From Bacteriovorax sp. (GTDB lineage: Bacteria > Bdellovibrionota > Bacteriovoracia > Bacteriovoracales > Bacteriovoracaceae): a DNA stretch of 5,721 nucleotides. A program made the position numbers and the translations under genes. The stretch is taken from assembly GCA_030654205.1 (NCBI GenBank), contig JAURXW010000049.1, positions 1 to 5,721 of the forward strand. The letters run 5' to 3'. The notes beneath the pieces were generated by a model. That model did not search any database, was not told where the DNA came from, and saw only the letters and a program-made list of their open reading frames with translations. This document shows, one piece after another, positions 5,207 through 5,721 of this stretch (position 1 is its first letter; each line of letters starts with the position of its first letter).

Positions 5207-5721
5207 TTATGGCACTAGTAATTTTACGACTCTATCTTGCCCAATTGTTCTGATGAAGCCTGCCAGTTTTGGGCCTTTTTCTAAATTGATTAATTTTTTA
5301 TAAAGAAGAGTGAAAACTTCCATCGGTTCAAGTTCTAAGGCATTGATCATCTCATACATTTTTTCATGGAGAGCTTTATCATCTGGAATTGCACTCCATT
5401 CATTTTTTAAATAGTTTCTAAGTGTATCTATAAAGCTAACTTGTTTTTCAGACATTTCTAATTTTAAGACTTCTGTATTAAGCGAGAATTTAAATTCTTC
5501 TGGTGCTGAATTTTCAATCCAATAAGCCGCTCTTTGGGCCCTTTCTTGAAAACGTCTTTCATCGCGATCATTTTTTATTTCATTATTATAAAATCCACGT
5601 GCGCGCTTAACGTCTAGATAATTAATTTGCAAAACATTTCATATATGGAGAAATGCTGGTTGAAATGGCATTTCGGTTGGTTTTTCACCATTTTAAGAAA
5701 GCTCATAAACTCTTTTTGCCA
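5207..5721 (-). pseudogene. lysK: Class I lysyl-tRNA synthetase, C-terminal part, with two in-frame stop codons
   Basis: The last ~140 codons encode the anticodon-binding end of class I (archaeal-type) LysRS. Its hallmarks include ERAQRAAYWIENSAPEEFKF near the middle (compare ARNWVKKYAPEDVKF of Pyrococcus LysRS, recalled from memory) and FTLLYKKLINLEKGPKLAGF near the end (compare FSTLYRLFIGKERGPRLASF). Reading upstream in the same frame, LysRS-like sequence continues to the window edge: AKRVYELS, stop, NGEKPTEMPFQPAFLHI, stop, NVLQINYLDV. RVYELS matches RTYELS of Pyrococcus. The stops are TAA at 5693-5695 and TGA at 5639-5641. No frameshift is seen. The only possible start of the intact 3' piece is a TTG at 5632, without a ribosome site and inside a conserved block, so a separate small gene is unlikely. 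The catalytic domain with the HIGH and KMSKS motifs lies beyond the window. A second, functional LysRS would be expected elsewhere in the genome. Confidence 0.82.

Noticed and set aside
5207..5632. The 3' LysRS piece as an independent small gene starting at TTG 5632
   Set aside because: No ribosome site precedes the TTG, and it lies inside a conserved LysRS block whose upstream half continues in the same frame past the stop codons.

Overview
The window is about 5.7 kb of AT-rich bacterial chromosome (roughly 38% G+C by eye) and is densely coding. It carries most of a menaquinone locus, then a pair of secreted cysteine-motif proteins, then the 3' end of a class I lysyl-tRNA synthetase gene. 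GGCC is strikingly frequent for such an AT-rich sequence, and Ala GCC codons are favoured. The classical menaquinone pathway, class I LysRS, this composition and the secreted Cys/Pro-rich proteins would fit a Bdellovibrionota-type bacterium (for example Bacteriovoracia), but that is an inference from gene content and not a firm assignment.

Left half (1-2672, minus strand): three tightly packed genes are read leftwards in the order ubiE/menG, menF, menD. ubiE and menF share an ATGA overlap, menF and menD overlap by 8 bp, and menD runs off the left edge. MenF makes isochorismate from chorismate, MenD makes SEPHCHC from isochorismate and 2-oxoglutarate, and UbiE/MenG methylates the prenylated ring at the end of the pathway. 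Diverging from ubiE across a 143-bp intergenic region (2673-2815) is a trans-polyprenyl diphosphate synthase (2816-3799, plus strand). It probably makes the isoprenoid side chain of the same quinone. The intergenic region holds three copies of TAAGACA, two facing ubiE and one facing the synthase, and a short palindrome.

Middle (3800-5045): a strong bidirectional hairpin separates the synthase from two convergent minus-strand genes that look like one bicistronic unit. Both encode small proteins with signal peptides and a shared four-cysteine domain with identical cysteine positions (21, 47, 54, 72). The promoter-proximal gene has one such domain plus a long Pro/Tyr/Arg repeat tail encoded by an 18-bp tandem repeat. 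The distal gene has the domain, a Pro-rich linker and two more diverged copies. I do not recognise this family, and it is the best candidate for something undescribed here.

Right end (5133-5721, minus strand): an intrinsic terminator follows the C-terminal part of a class I LysRS gene. Reading upstream in the same frame, LysRS-like sequence continues to the window edge but is broken by two in-frame stop codons (TGA at 5639-5641, TAA at 5693-5695), so the gene appears to be a recently inactivated pseudogene. No tRNA, rRNA, CRISPR array or insertion sequence was seen.
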